The notes under the pieces were generated by a model, which was not told where the DNA came from, did not search any database, and worked only from the letters and a program-made list of their open reading frames with translations. DNA of 64,000 nucleotides from Cercospora beticola (taxonomy: Eukaryota; Ascomycota; Dothideomycetes; Mycosphaerellales; Mycosphaerellaceae): positions 3,720,001-3,784,000 of the forward strand of contig NC_088938.1 in NCBI RefSeq assembly GCF_033473495.1, read 5' to 3'. Below are positions 34,801 through 48,401 of the stretch, piece after piece. Made by a program: the position numbers and the translations under genes. The first letter of the stretch is position 1, and each line of letters opens with the position of its first letter.

Positions 34801-36381
34801 CTAGGCAAGGTATTTAAGATTAAAAATCTTAGAGAACTAGAGAAAATCCTTAAGATAAAGTTAATAAGAGATAGATAAGCTAGGATTCTAAAGCTTAATT
34901 AGGAACACTTTATCTAGAAGAATCTTATAAAGCTAGGAATAACTAAGGAGATAGCTAACCTAACTCTCTTACTAATAGATAGTTATAATAGCCTAAAACT
35001 AATAGGCTTATATAATAAGAGAGGGAATAAAATAGAGTACTAAAGCTAAACTAGTACCTAGATATAGCCTATAGTTATAATAAGACTAGATATTGCTTTC
35101 TCTCTTAGAAGGTTAAGCTTATATATTATAGACCTAACTAAGAGATATATATAAGCTCTAAAGAAACTAGCAAGATACCTAAGATTATTCTAAGACTTAG
35201 AATTAATATTTAGAAGAAATAGAGGAAGCCTAATAGGATATTTAGACTCTAACTATATAATAGATAAAGCAGATAGAGTCTTAATTCTTAGGAGTATCTT
35301 CTTCCTTTATAGAGCTCTAGTTTCTTAGATAAGTAGGAAGCAAAAGTCTATTATAATATTAATAATAGAAGCTAAGTATATAGCTATAAATATATATATA
35401 AAGCAATCTTAGTTCCTAGTAGTACTCTTAAAAGAGATAGACTATATAGAGTTAGTAGGAGAATACCTATTCTAACTAACTATAAAAGTATATCCTAATA
35501 TAGTAAAAGAGCTAAAGCTAGTATAAATTATAGGAGATAACTAAGTAGCTTTAACTCTTATTAAGGATATATATACCTATAAGAGATCTAAATATATTAA
35601 TATTATATATAACTATATTAGATATCTCTAGTAGTAGAGGAAGGTTATAGTAGAATATATTCTAATAAAAGAGATAGTTACTAATAGCCTAACTAAACTA
35701 AAGAATAGGCTATAGTTTTAGGAGTTTATAAGACAACTCTAACTTATATAAGGAAAGATAAAAGATTTATACTCTAACTATAGATTAAACTCTAGACTTT
35801 AGAATAATTAATAAAAGATATATCTTATAGTATTAGAGATATTATAGAATATATAAAACTAAGCCTAGGAGTTATACTATAGAAGAAGTAGCTTACTATA
35901 TATAATAAGTAATTAGGATCTAGGAATCTATATATAGTCTAAAAGGGAAAAGCCTAGAAGAGAAACAAAAAGTATATACTCTAGTAATAACGTTACTACG
36001 GGACCTACGATACTAGACTAAGGAGTTAAACTAAGATAGATTAGATATATAGCTCTAACTATATAACTATAGTACCTAATAACTTATTATAATTTAGAGA
36101 TAGATTTAAATATAGAAATATAGATAGAAGACTATCTAGCCTAAGTAGAAGTATTAGAAAGTATAGTCTAGTTAGATATTCTAAGAGATACTTTAGAGAT
36201 TAGAGTTAGGTAATATAGGTTATATAATACTAGGTTATATAACCTAGCTAATACCTATCTTAGGAGTAAGATATAACCTATAACTAACTAATATAATTAA
36301 CTCGGTTAGTTCCTACTTATTATTTCTACTTCTACTATATTATATCTATCCGACGAGTGCCTATAAGAATATAATTTAATA
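31812..36381 (+). mobile_element. Ty1/copia element, family A, 5'-truncated
   Basis: Homology to the copia copies at 39-57 kb starts abruptly at about 31812, inside gag, so the 5' LTR and most of gag are lost. In order follow protease with the LGVNLIS motif (about 32340-32360), GAG-preintegrase and integrase core (about 32600-33400), reverse transcriptase (about 34220-35000; the YVDD box is now YIDN near 34740), RNase H (about 35080-35720), and the 3' LTR. Stops replace Gln/Trp throughout. It was inserted into a reverse-oriented copy of its own family: the LTR abuts gcttctagatttct (36382), which in other copies is internal gag sequence. Confidence 0.85.
36152..36381 (+). repeat. Copia family A LTR (230 bp)
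   Basis: 3' LTR of the truncated + copia. It starts tattagaaagtatag and ends aatttaata. The RIPped ends TA...TA stand for the original TG...CA. The same 230-bp LTR is found in reverse orientation four more times in the window. Confidence 0.9.
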
Positions 36382-36892
36382 GCTTCTAGATTTCTGCTTT
36401 CTCTAGTTACTAAAACTCTTCTCTTTTAGCTAAAGTATTTAAGAACTCTTCTTTCTTATAGAAGTTAGTTAGGTTCTTAGATAGAGAACCTCTAAAAGAT
36501 CTACTTTCTTAGAAGAGTACTACTAGCTAGTTCTAAGGTATTAGTAGTACTTAGTACTTAGGCCTAGTCTTATCTACTTAGGTACTATAGTTTAAAGCTA
36601 ATTCTTTTCTTTTTATACTTCTTTAGTATATTTGTTTTTTAGAGTAGAATATATCTTACTAGACTTTTCTCTATTTTATTTACTTTTTAGAGACTTCTAG
36701 CTTATAACTAGAATCTTCTAAAGCTTTAAGATAGTATAGATAGAATATACTTTTAGTCTCTCTTATACTCTTTTCCTACTTCTCTATCTAGTTAATACTA
36801 TAGGTTCTATAAGAGGTAATATATATTACTTTAAAAATAAGAAAGCTAACTCTTTCTACTTAGAGCCTCTCTATAAACTCGGGCTTATAACT
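36382..36892 (-). mobile_element. Copia family A gag fragment, reverse
   Basis: The segment matches the internal sequence just inside the 5' LTRs at 49640-50150 and 56160-56669. It represents the 5' end of a reverse-oriented copy whose remainder was displaced by the + copia insertion. Confidence 0.8.
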
Positions 36893-37122
36893 TATTAAAT
36901 TATATTCTTATAGGTACTTATCGAATAGATATAACGTAGTAGAAGTAGAGATAATAAGTAGGAACTAACTAAGTTAATTATATTAGTTAGTTATAAGTTA
37001 TATTTTACTTCTAAGATAGATATTAGCTAGGTTATATAACCTAGTATTATATAACCTATATTACCTAATCCTAATCTCTAAAGTATCTCTTAGAATATCT
37101 AACTAGACTATACTTTCTAATA
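36893..37122 (-). repeat. Copia family A LTR (5' LTR of the reverse fragment)
   Basis: Exactly 230 bp, running tattaaattatattctt to tactttctaata. It is preceded by gggcttataac, the primer-binding-site remnant. Confidence 0.9.
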
Positions 37123-38171
37123 TCTATTTTATTTTCTAAAAAGTTAACTTTAGATATATATATTACTAAGTTCTTCTAACTATAGCTAAGAAATAAATTT
37201 GTTTTATATAGTAAACTAGGACCTATATATCTTAGTATTTAGTTCTTAGTATATATATAGATAGAAATTCCTTTATACTAGACTATTTAGTAGAGGATTA
37301 ACTATACTAAGACTCCTTTCTTTTAGCTAGAGCTTCTAGAACTCTATCTTCTAGGTAGCTCTAGAGTAAGTATTATATTCTAGGCCTTATATATAGTATA
37401 TATATTAATAGCTAAAGAAGTATACTTCTCTATTACTCTCTAGTATAGGAACCTTCTAGTACTACTATATTTATAATAAAAATAGGTTTATAACTCCTTT
37501 TAATTTTAGATATATTAGTTTATTTAACTAGGCTTCTAGAGCCTAATTATCTAATCCTTCTTTAGATTCTAGAGATAGTAAGAGGTTTAGTTAGTCTCTA
37601 AAGTATTATTAGCTAATAGTAAGTCTTTCTAGAACCTACTTTATAACTATTCTCTCTAAATATAATATACCTAGTATAAACTAATTCTCTAGCTTTATAA
37701 GATCTTCCTTTAAATAGATAGTAAGTTCTATCTATATAGCTATCTTTAGAAGACTTCTACTCTTTCTAATAGTCTAACTACTCTTCTAACTTTATCTTCT
37801 TCTACTTTCTAGTAGTAGAGAAATACTAGACTAACTCCTAGTATTATTAGACTATAACTTTTATTTACTAAGTACCTAGCTTAAGTATCTTATAGAGTTT
37901 ATTCTCTATCTTTATATAGCTATATAGTATATCCTTCTACTTAGAACTAATATATATTAGATATTCTATCTATCTATATATACTATTCTTTCTACTATCT
38001 AGTTTATACTTATAAGACTACTCTTCTTACTTCTAACTCTTTTATAGCTTTAGATTCTACTATTACTTTTAAGTCTCTTACTAGAGTATCTTAACTCCTA
38101 CTAGGAGTATTTACTATTATATCCTCTAGCTTCTAGCTTTCTAGCTATAATATAAACTTAGGCTTATAACC
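37123..38171 (-). mobile_element. Copia family B 5' fragment, gag region
   Basis: A different copia family in reverse orientation: on the minus strand a primer-binding-site-like ggttataagcct is followed by a gag-like frame with Gln-to-stop changes. It is cut on the left by the insertion of family A (LTR ends at 37122). Confidence 0.6.
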
Positions 38172-38387
38172 TATTAAATTTAGAAGTCTAACCTATCTAG
38201 ATATAGTAGAATAAAGTAAAGTAAAACTCTTTAAAGTAAGTAGTTAGAGAGACTTAGGTTTCTATCTACTATAAGCCTATAAAGAAATACTTTCTACTAA
38301 GAATTCCTAAAGCCTAAGATACTACTTACTTAAAGCCTAACTATTAGATAGAGAGATATAGTATCTATAGAATCTTAAATCGTAATA
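38172..38387 (-). repeat. Copia family B LTR (216 bp)
   Basis: The element end runs from tattaaatttagaag to aaatcgtaata, again TA...TA from TG...CA. It adjoins the same primer-binding-site word as family A, which supports the LTR call. Only one copy was seen. Confidence 0.65.
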
Positions 38388-38526
38388 GCCGAGTTAATTT
38401 AATTATTTAGTAATTAAATACTATAATATAGAGAGAAATAGAAATATAACTTAAGACTTAAACTTTCGCTACTACTTATTATTCTTAGATAAAAAGTAAA
38501 TATATACTATTAAAATAGCTAGAGTA

Positions 38527-39397
38527 AGAAAATATAAACGCGCTCTAGTAGGTAATAACGATAATAGTAGGAGACCTCGAGGCCTCCTAATATATAATAA
38601 TACCTCTCGACTAATACTATAATACTATAAGTAGAGAAAAGAGCCTAGAAGAAGGAAGTTACGACTCTAACTCCTAGGCGGCCTAAATCTACTTATAACT
38701 ATCTCTCTCTAGCTAATAAAGCTAGAAAATAACTACTAATATCTATACTCTAAAACTAATAATCTAAAAGAACCTAAAAATACTTATAGAATAGATCTAG
38801 AGTTACCTCGATATCTAAATAACTCTTTCTTTTTCTCTAACTCTTCTTCTTTTCTAATAAGTCTAATAAGCTCTTCTTTATCTCGCTCTCTACTAGGAAG
38901 AGTCCTAAACTCTTTAAGCTATCTAGAAAACCCTCTAGAGCCGCCTAATACCTACTACTACTACCTCTAAAATATAGGCCTAGATAGCCTAAATTAGATA
39001 TATAATACTAAAGCTCTAGCTTTAAGTATTTATAACTATTTTAGTAAGAATAGGAAACTAAGAAGAAAAAGAGATAGTAAAGAAAATAAGCTATAAAGAG
39101 CTTAGAAGGAAACTAGGAGTATAGTAGTTTAAAGCTATATAAAAGCTTCTAAGTAGAGACCTTAAAGTTATTCTCTATAGAGAAGAAGAGAAGAGTAGGC
39201 TAGAGAAGGACTAATCTTAGCTTAAAGCTATATACTTAGAGGCCTAGGTAGAGATACTAAGTACCTAGGTAATTATATATAGTATTAGAATATTCTAGAA
39301 GCTAGAGGATATAAATAGCTAGATCTAGCTCGACTAAGATAACTTTACTTAGTTCCTAGATAAGCTTAAAATTAGGAAAGTCTTTTAGTTTAAGAAC
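38527..39397 (+). mobile_element. LINE A, 5' part (ORF1), split by copia
   Basis: This is collinear with the first 870 bp of LINE B (from 43351), starting agaaaatataaac. It stops at 39397 with the word agaac, where a copia LTR begins, and resumes at 56900 with the same word. It is more heavily mutated than LINE B: the GC-rich ggcgacgacgacg of LINE B is ggtaataacgata here. Confidence 0.9.
39393..39397. repeat. 5-bp target-site duplication of the outer copia, left copy
   Basis: agaac here and at 56900-56904 flanks the whole 17.5-kb copia stack inside LINE A. Confidence 0.85.
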
Positions 39398-39627
39398 TAT
39401 CGAATTATATTCTCGTAGGCACTTATCGGATAGGTATAACGTAGTAGAAGTAGAGATAATAAGTAGGAACTAACCGAGTTAATTATATTAGTTAGTTATA
39501 GATTATATCTTACTCCTAAGATAAGTATTAGCTAAGTTATATAACCTAGTATTATATAACCTATATTACCTAATCCTAATCTCTAAAGTATCTCTTAGAA
39601 TATCTAACTAGACTATACTTTCTAATA
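39398..39627 (-). repeat. Copia family A LTR, left end of the stack
   Basis: 230 bp, tatcgaattatattctcg to tactttctaata. As the left boundary of the stack with the agaac duplication, it is probably a hybrid of the outer and inner 3' LTRs. Confidence 0.9.
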
Positions 39628-42600
39628 CTCCTACTTAGGCTAGGTAGTCTTCTACCTGCCTTCTTATATTTAAGTCTATCTCTATATATAGCTATACGAA
39701 TTAGATTAAAACGACTAAAAACTCTATCGATAGAGTTTCTAACTAAAAACTCTAGCGGTAGGTTTTCTAGTTACTTTCTTCTATTTATATATCTTATTCC
39801 TCCGCTTAGAACTAATCTCTTTAGAGCTAGAATCTTTTGCCTTTCCTTATATAAGTTAGAGTTATCTTATAAACTCCTAAAACTATAGCCTATTCTTTAG
39901 TTTAGTTAGGCTATTAGTAACTATCTCTTTTATTAGAATATATTCTACTATAACCTTCCTCTACTACTAGAGATATCTAATATAGTTATATATAATATTA
40001 ATATATTTAGATCTCTTATAGGTATATATATCCTTAATAAGAGTTAAAGCTGCTTAGTTATCTCCTATAATTTATACTAGCTTTAGCTCTTTTACTATAT
40101 TAGGATATACTTTTATAGTTAGTTAGAATAGGTATTCTCCTACTAACTCTATATAGTCTATCTCTCTTAAGAGTACTACTAGGAACTAAGATTGCTTTAT
40201 ATATATATTTATAGCTATATACTTAGCTTCTATTATTAATATTATAATAGACTTTTGCTTCCTACTTATTTAAGAAACTAGAGCTCTATAAAGGAAGAAG
40301 ATACTCCTAAGGATTAAGACTCTATCTGCTTTATCTATTATATAGTTAGAGTCTAAATATCCTATTAAGCTTCCTCTATTTCTCCTAAATATTAATCCTA
40401 AGTCTTAGAATAACTTTAGGTATTTTGCTAGTTTCTTTAGAGCTTATATATACCTCTTAGTCGGGTCTAAGATATATAAGCTTAACCTTCTAAAAGAGAA
40501 AGTAATATCTAGTCTTATTATAACTATAGGCTATATCTAGGTACTAGTTTAGCTTTAGTACTCTATTTTGTTCCCTCTCTTATTATATAAGCCTATTAGT
40601 TTTAGGCTATTATAACTATCTATTAGTAAGAGAGTTAGGTTAGCTATCTCCTTAGTTATTCCTAGCTTTATAAGATTCTTCTAGATAAAGTGTTCCTAAT
40701 TAAGCTTTAGAATCCTAGCTTATCTATCTTTTATTAACCTTATTCTAAGGATTTTCTCTAGTTCTCTAAGATCCTTAATCTTAAATACCTTGCCTAGCTA
40801 TTCCTTAAACTAAAGTATATCTTCTAGCTTTAGTACTATAATTAGAATATTATCTATATAAGTTAGGATTAGAATATTCCTTTCCTAGTAGATAAGAAGG
40901 TATAGGTCTACTTCTAATTATATAAACCTAATCTATTTTAACTTTAAGATATAGAGTTTGTTCTAGTCTCTTGCTACTTACTTTAGTCTATATAAGCTTC
41001 TTAGGATTTATAGGACTATATTAGGTAGAATCTTAACTCCTAGTAGTAGAATTATAAAGATTTCTTTTTAAAGTTTACTCTTAGTAAATATATTATTTAT
41101 ATCTACTTAGTAGAGTTCTAGATCCTTCTTATAAACTATAGCTATAAATACTCTTAAGGTATTATACTTAACTATTAGTATAAAGGTCTCTTAGAAATTA
41201 ACTCTAAACTTCTAAGAGAAACCTTTTATAACTAGTCTTACTTTAAACTTCTTAATAGCTCTACTAATTAATCTCTTTATATTAAATACCTACTTAGATA
41301 TAATAAGGTTTGCTCCTTTAGGTAGAATAACTTCTATCTAGGTATTATTACTTCTTAATATAGTTAGTTCCTTTTAGACTATATCCTTCTATATATATTT
41401 CTATTTAGGATCCTAAATTACCTCTTTATAGGACTTTAGAATAGGTACCTCTTATCTCTATATAGAGACTTAAGAGGTAATTACTATAAATATAGATTCT
41501 TAAACCTCTAATAGAGCTTCCTAAATCTACTTCTATTCTTAGCCTTAGACTTAGCTAAGGAATACTCTATAGTACTTAGTACTTAGCTTCTTCTTCTATC
41601 TATATTCTCTCTATCTCTTCTAAAGTACTTATCTTATTACTATACTATAAGCTTTTAGCTCTAGGCCTAGTCCTTTATCTAAGATAGATCTCCTTCTCTT
41701 TTAGCTATAGGTTTAGTCTTAGTTCCTTTCCTAATCCTTATATCCTTATAGGTCCTACTATATAATAGTTAATCCTTTTGCTTTTAAATATAGTCTTCTA
41801 CTAGTACTAGGACTAGCTTATCTATTAATTTCCTAGCTTAACTTAGGTAGTTTAGTAGTTCTACTTTTCTCCTACTAGAGTTATAGTTCTCTAGAGTTTT
41901 CTTCTTCTAGATCTTCTATCCTCTAGTACTCCTTCTTATCTTTTAGTAGAGGTAGTAACTATATAAAAAGTATTTAGTTAGGACCTATAGGTTTAGTTAC
42001 TATAGCTATAGGTATAGTAGCTATAGAAAGTATAACTACTATTAGCTTCTTTAGAGATCTACTAACTAGGTTTCTAATAGGTATACTGCTTACTTAATTA
42101 AGCTTAGGAATATTTAGCTCTATATCTCCTCCTTTCTTATACTTAAACTAAGTAGTAGTACTATAGGCTTTAATAGCCCTTATATTAGGCTCCTAGAAGA
42201 GCTATATTTTAGTAGTATTAGGAATATATCTAATAAATATAGTATCTTTGCTTCTATTTATTAGTTTATCTAATCTTATCCTAGCTAGCTAGGACTTAGG
42301 ATCTATATAGACTACTGCTTTATAACTCTAAACTCTAAAGTATAATACTAAGAGTTAAATACCTAAGAAGGCTTCCTTAGGTAATACTTTAAATCTATTA
42401 ATTTCTAGGCTATTAGGAAGAGAATTTCTAATAACTATATAGGCTACTAATACTTCTAGCTAGAATTTAATAGGTATATAGGTATCTTCTAGTATTACTC
42501 TTATATAGTCTTTAGAGGTTTAGATTAACCTTTTAACTACTCTTTTCTAGATAGAGTTATATACTTTAGTTATATAGAAGGAAATTCTATATTCCTTCTC

Positions 42601-43320
42601 CTACTACTTTAGTATAGTAAGAAGCTCCCTTACTCTATTACTCCTTATAATCTAGAGAGAGTTTTCTAATTATAGCTTAGCTTTTACCTTCTAGTCTCTA
42701 AAGATACTTAGTATATCTTCTCTAGACTTTATTAGGAAAGTCTATTTCTTTCTTAAGAAGTTATTAACAATTTTAAGCTACTATTTATATCCTAATCTTA
42801 AGATAGGCAAAGGTCTATAGATATCGATAGAAATAAGTAATAACCTCTAGAGTTTTCTCTTAGTTTTCTTCTCTCTATATTTCTTTATTTTTACTAAGAA
42901 GTATACTCTATAAGGTTAGTACTCCTTTAGAATAGGAATCTAAGCTTTTAAGTTAGATACCTTATATAGGTTTCTAAGAAGACTCTTTCTAAAGTATATA
43001 AGTTTCCTATACTAGAGCTCCTACTATTCTTAGAGCTTCTTTTAGGCTTTAAAAGTATAGGCTTTATTCTCTTAATTTTAATTAAAGTATAATATTATAA
43101 GCTTCTATAATATATTATTAATCTCTTTAATAAATAGTACTCCTCCTAATAGTTTTATCTAGATAACTAGTTTCCTAGATAATAAAATAAGTATAAATTT
43201 TAGTAGTTAAATACTATACTACTAGCTAAATTAGCTCTAAGAAACAAGATTTACTCCTAGACTAGATATAAAGAGAATATTCTTAAGAATAATCTATTTT
43301 CCTCTTTTTCTACCTATTAC

Positions 43321-43337
43321 TATATTTCCTATATATA
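43321..43337. repeat. 17-bp target-site duplication of LINE B, left copy
   Basis: tatatttcctatatata occurs here and at 48385-48401. Uninterrupted copia sequence near 54885 has this word once. Confidence 0.9.
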
Positions 43338-46300
43338 ATTACTTTTTATTAGAAAATATAAACACGCCCTAGTAGGCGACGACGACGACGGCGGGAGGCC
43401 TCGAGGCCTCCTAATACGTAATAATACTCTCCGACCGATACCGCGACGCTATAAGTAGAGAAGGGAGCCTAGGAGGAGGAGGTTACGACTCTAACTCCTA
43501 GGCGGCCTAAATCTGCCTATAACTACCTCTCTCTAGCTAATAAGGCTAGAAAATAACTACTAATACTAATACTCTAAAACTAATAATCTAAAAGAACCTA
43601 AAAACACTTATAGAACAGATCTAGAGCTACCTCGATACTTAGATAACTCTTTCTCTCTCTCTAACTCTCCTCCTTCTCTAATAGGCCTAATAGGCCCTCC
43701 TCTACCTCGCCCTCTACTAGGAAGAGTCCTAGACTCTTTAAGCTATCTAGAAAACTCTCTAGAGCCGCCTAATACCTACTACTACTACCTCTAAAATATA
43801 GGCCTAGATAGCCTAATTTAGATATATAATACTAAGGCTCTAGCCTTAGGTATCTATAACTATCTTAGTAAGAATAGAAACTAAGAAGAAAGGGAGATAG
43901 CAAAGAAGATAAGCTATAAAGAGCTTAGAAGGAAACTAGGAGTATAGTAGTTTAAAGCTATATAAAAGCTTCTAAGTAGAGACCTTAAAATTATCCTTTA
44001 TAGAGAAGAAGAGAAAAGTAGACTAGAAAAGGACTAATCTTAGCTTAAAGCTATATACTCGGAGGCCTAAGTAGAAATACTAACTACTTAGGTAATTATA
44101 TATAGTATTAGGATATCCTAGAAACTAGAGGATATAAATAGTTAGGTCTAGCTCGACTAGGATAACCTTACCTAGTTCCTAGATAGGCTTAAAATTAAGA
44201 AGGCCTTTTAGCTTAAGAACTAGAAAGTAAGAGAAGAGACTAACTTCTTATTAGTAGTAATAGTAGTATAGGATAGATAGACTATAAGGGAAATATATAG
44301 GAGAGGTATTACTATTAGGTTAATATAGTATATAGTAGAACTATACTACCTATAGTAGAGGATTATATAATACCTTAAGTATAATAGCTTTAGGTATATT
44401 ACTACCTACTATAAGGCTATAGAAGAAACGTATAGAAACTATATAGAGAAGTATAGGACAAATAGCTATAAGGAGAAGAAAATTAGATACTATAACTATA
44501 AGGGAGACTATAAGGTATACTCCCTAAAATATAGCTATAAAGCAGCTATAAAGGCTAAAGCAAGAGCGTTCTTAGAGTAGTTTAAAAAGCAATAGGAGAT
44601 AGCCTTAGGCCTAATATAAGGAGATAGTACTATAGAACTCCTAATCCTTAAGAGGAAAGCTCTACTAGCTAAGCCTCTATAGAGGGATATTAGATATAAA
44701 GGCAGGCCTCTAGGTACTATAGCAATAGTAATAGCTAGTAGGAGATAAGTAAGCAAGCTCTACTTCCCTCCTATATAGAAGAATAAGGATACCTAAGAGG
44801 TAATAAGTACTCTCTAGGAAGATATAGATATTAACCTAATTAAGCTTCTCTTCTAAGAATTCTATAAATTCTATAAGTAGCTAAACTCTAATAATCTACT
44901 AATATAATATTAATAGGTTAAATACTACCTAAACTCTACTACTAGATAGCTAAGCTATAGAAGAGGCTATAGTAATAGTACTATAAGAACTATAGCTTAA
45001 TACTACGAATAGTAGAACTAAAGCTAAGAAAGGATACTCTATAGTCCTCCTACTCTAGTAGAATCTAAGGGTAGCAATACTTATATTAGACAAAGTTAGA
45101 ACTAATAGCTAGAAACTACTCTTCTATAATATAGGTAACTTAGTAACTATCTAAGTCTAGATACCTATAGGAACTATCTCTATTTATAACTACTATAATC
45201 TCTTAGAGCTAATAAGCTATAGATAAGAAGGGACTATCTCTATACTCTAAGAAGTACTATTATAAACCCTAGAGGATATAAAACTATACTATATAGTAGT
45301 AGGAGACTTTAACTTTTACTACCTAAAGTAGAGAGGAAATATAACCTAAACCTAATATACTATAGTAGATAAGCTTATTAAAACAATTATAGAAGCCTAA
45401 CTATAGCTAGCTCTAGAGCTAGAGATAATTATATAGGAAAGATATATAGCTAGCTACTAAATACTAGACCTAGTCTTTATTAGCCTCTCTCTTTAGAACC
45501 TAATCTAAGAATATAAAGCTCTCCTAGAAGAGATATATAGCTCTAACTATATCCTCCTTAGGATAACTCTCTATATTAACCTCTAAGAGCTAAGCGGAAG
45601 AAGCTAGAGAAAGTAGTAGAAAGCTACTAACTAGGATAGAATCTAGGACCTTATAGCCTAAGATACTAACTAACTCGACCTACTCCTACTTAATATAAGA
45701 GAATACCTAGATATACTAGCCTATAGAATATAATCCTCTATCTAGAGGATTATAGAGAAGATAGTTCTAATAGCTAGACTATTAAGCTATATAAAGATAG
45801 TATAGACCTAGGAATATAAGGAGGCTATAAAGCTAGTAAGGAGAAGAAGAAGAGAATAGAGAAACTATAAGATAGAATAGAGCTAAAAGCTATACCTTAA
45901 GGCATCGTATATAAGGAGTAGAGCTATAAGAAGAGAGCAGAACCTAGCTTAGAGGAGACTAATAAAAGAAGTTATAGAGGACCTTAAGAAAATCTAGAAA
46001 ATAGCTAAATAGGCTAGAGAGGGAGCTAACTAAAAGTATTAGCTACTATACTTCCTAAGCCTAGCTAATATAGAATATAATAGAAATACTAATAAAAGGA
46101 AGGCTATAATTCTAGTAAAACACTTCTTCCTAGACCTAAGGAAAGCAGACTTAAGTAATATCTAGTATACCTAACTACTACTTTAATTCTAGATAGAGGT
46201 TAAGGTTTAACTAAAGGAAGTAGAAGGAGTCCTTAGGAAACTACCTAGTAATAAGGCCCTAGGACCTAACTAAATACTAAACCTCTTACTTAAAGAGTAT

Positions 46301-48384
46301 AGAGAATAACTCTCCCTAATTCTAGCTAAACTTTTTACTATATACCTAAGAATAGTATACTACTCTAAAGCCTTTAAGTACTCTATAATAGTAGTACTTA
46401 GGAAACTATAGAAGCTAGACTACTTAAAGCTAGGAGTATATAGATCTATTGCCCTACTTAATATAATAGCAAAAGTCCTAGAAGCTATAGTTACTAAGAG
46501 GATATCTAAGAAAACTAAAGAAAGGAAGCTCCTTCTAGAAGAATAAATAGGTACTAGGCCTAGTAGGTCTACTACCTTAGTATTAGACCTTATTACTAAG
46601 TAAGTAAAAACTATCTAGAAAACTAAGCTAGGAGCTATAGTATCTATACTCTACCTAGATATCTTAGGAGTATTTAATAAAGTCTTCTACTAGAGGCTAC
46701 TTTATAATATTAGAATAAAAGGCTTCCTAGACTATACTATTAGCTTTATCTAATTATTCCTTTAAGATAGGACTACCTGCCTAAGGCTTAGAGAATTTAT
46801 AGACTAACTAAGGCCCTAAAATATAGGCATTCCTTAAGGCTCTACTCTATCTCTAATCCTCTTCCTTTTCTTTACTTCTACTTTACTCCTAATACTATAT
46901 AAAGGGACTACTTTAGTAATAGGGTTTATAGATAACTCTAATATTCTTACGCATAGTATATTAATAGAGGACAACTATAGATAACTTAAGAAAGCCTACT
47001 AGAAATATAAAGTATAGGTAAGGAGATATAGAGTAGAATTTATACTATAGAAATACTAGCTAATCTACTTTACTAGGAGCAGGAAATATAACCTTAAGGC
47101 TATAGTCTAAATCTAGAGATTTAATAGAGAACTACTACTATTACTTAGACTCCTTAGAGTATAGGTAGACACTAAACTCTAATAGAGCCTATATATTAAA
47201 TAAGTAGTAGAAAAGGGAGCCTATTAAATATAATTACTTTAGAGACTATATAAGTCTATATAGGGAGTATTCTTCTAAAAAGTAAAGTACCTCTATATAG
47301 TAGTAGTAAGACTAGCTTTTACTTTTAGCTACTAAGTCTAGTCTAACCTAGAGGGTATATAAGGCTACTATAGGAACCTTACTAAACCTATTAAGAAAAT
47401 CTAGAGGGAGGCTCTAAGGAATATTATAGAAGTATATAAGTTAGTTATAATAGCTATTCTAGAGAGAGAAGCAAATATTACTCCTCTCTATTTATATACC
47501 TAGGACCTAGCTAGGTAAGTATCTAAAAAGCAAGACACCTAATCTATATACTAGTATATTAAAGATAGGTATAGAGAGATTAAAAGGTAAGTATAAGTAG
47601 GAAAGAGAGCTAGGTAACCTATACTACTAACCTAAACTAGATAGGAGGAAATCCTCTAGATAGTATAAAGCTAAGAAATAACGATATAGGTATACCTAGG
47701 CTATAAGGCATAGTAGGCTAAATACTAGTAGGATAGAAAGTAGAAAAGGAATAAGGAAGAGAGAAGAGTAAGAGCAGAAGAGGAACGACTACTAGTATAG
47801 AAAACTACTATCTCCTCTATTATTAGACTAACTCTATATAAAGGACTTACTAGACTAGAGAGTATAATAGTTATACTCGTAAGGACAGAATATATTAGAA
47901 TAAGGCAATACCTTACTAAAAGGAGAGTCCTAGATTTTATACTAGACTACGAATATAGGTAGGGATATAAGATACTAAAATATATATATATTTTCTACCT
48001 AAAATAGAACGAGAGAAGGCACCTACTATTCTAGGCAGAGGTATCTATAAACTAGAAGGATCTAGCTAATATAAAGAGAGAGCTATATATAATAGTAAAG
48101 TAGCTTATCTAAGAAGAGGTCCTAGACTAATTCTTACTTATAAGAGAAGAGGTATAGAAGGATAAGAGAAGAGAGAAGAGGAAGGATAGAGCCTAGTAAG
48201 AGGAGGACTTACTAGATACCTAGTATTATCTAAAGGAAAATAGAAGCGAAGGAAGTAGCTATATAGGCTATAAATAAAGAGATATACGAGGGTTTTTCGA
48301 AGGCTTTTCCCTCGACCGAAATCTATAGAGCGTACTACTTACTCTAGTAAAAAGAGGTAGACCGGCGTATAAGATTTATCTATC
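43338..48384 (+). mobile_element. LINE B, complete Tad/I-like non-LTR retrotransposon nested in copia
   Basis: 5,047 bp, bounded by the 17-bp target-site duplication. A GC-rich 5' leader is followed by ORF1 (about 43600-44700) with zinc-knuckle remnants near 44420-44540. The endonuclease is next (VVGDFNFYYL at about 45297-45320), then reverse transcriptase (about 46230-47180, FVDD now FIDN near 46925). A C-terminal domain extends to about 48240. The tail carries tatagagcgtactacttact and gaggtagac, shared with the 2.2-kb element at 51427. It is less mutated than LINE A, as expected for the later, nested insertion. Confidence 0.9.
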
Positions 48385-48401
48385 TATATTTCCTATATAT
48401 A
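48385..48401. repeat. 17-bp target-site duplication of LINE B, right copy
   Basis: The same word as at 43321-43337; copia protease sequence resumes directly after it. Confidence 0.9.

Noticed and set aside
44535..44756. 73-codon minus-strand open frame
   Set aside because: It lies antisense to LINE B ORF1 in RIPped DNA. Openness arises because stops are depleted by chance on that strand; there is no domain.
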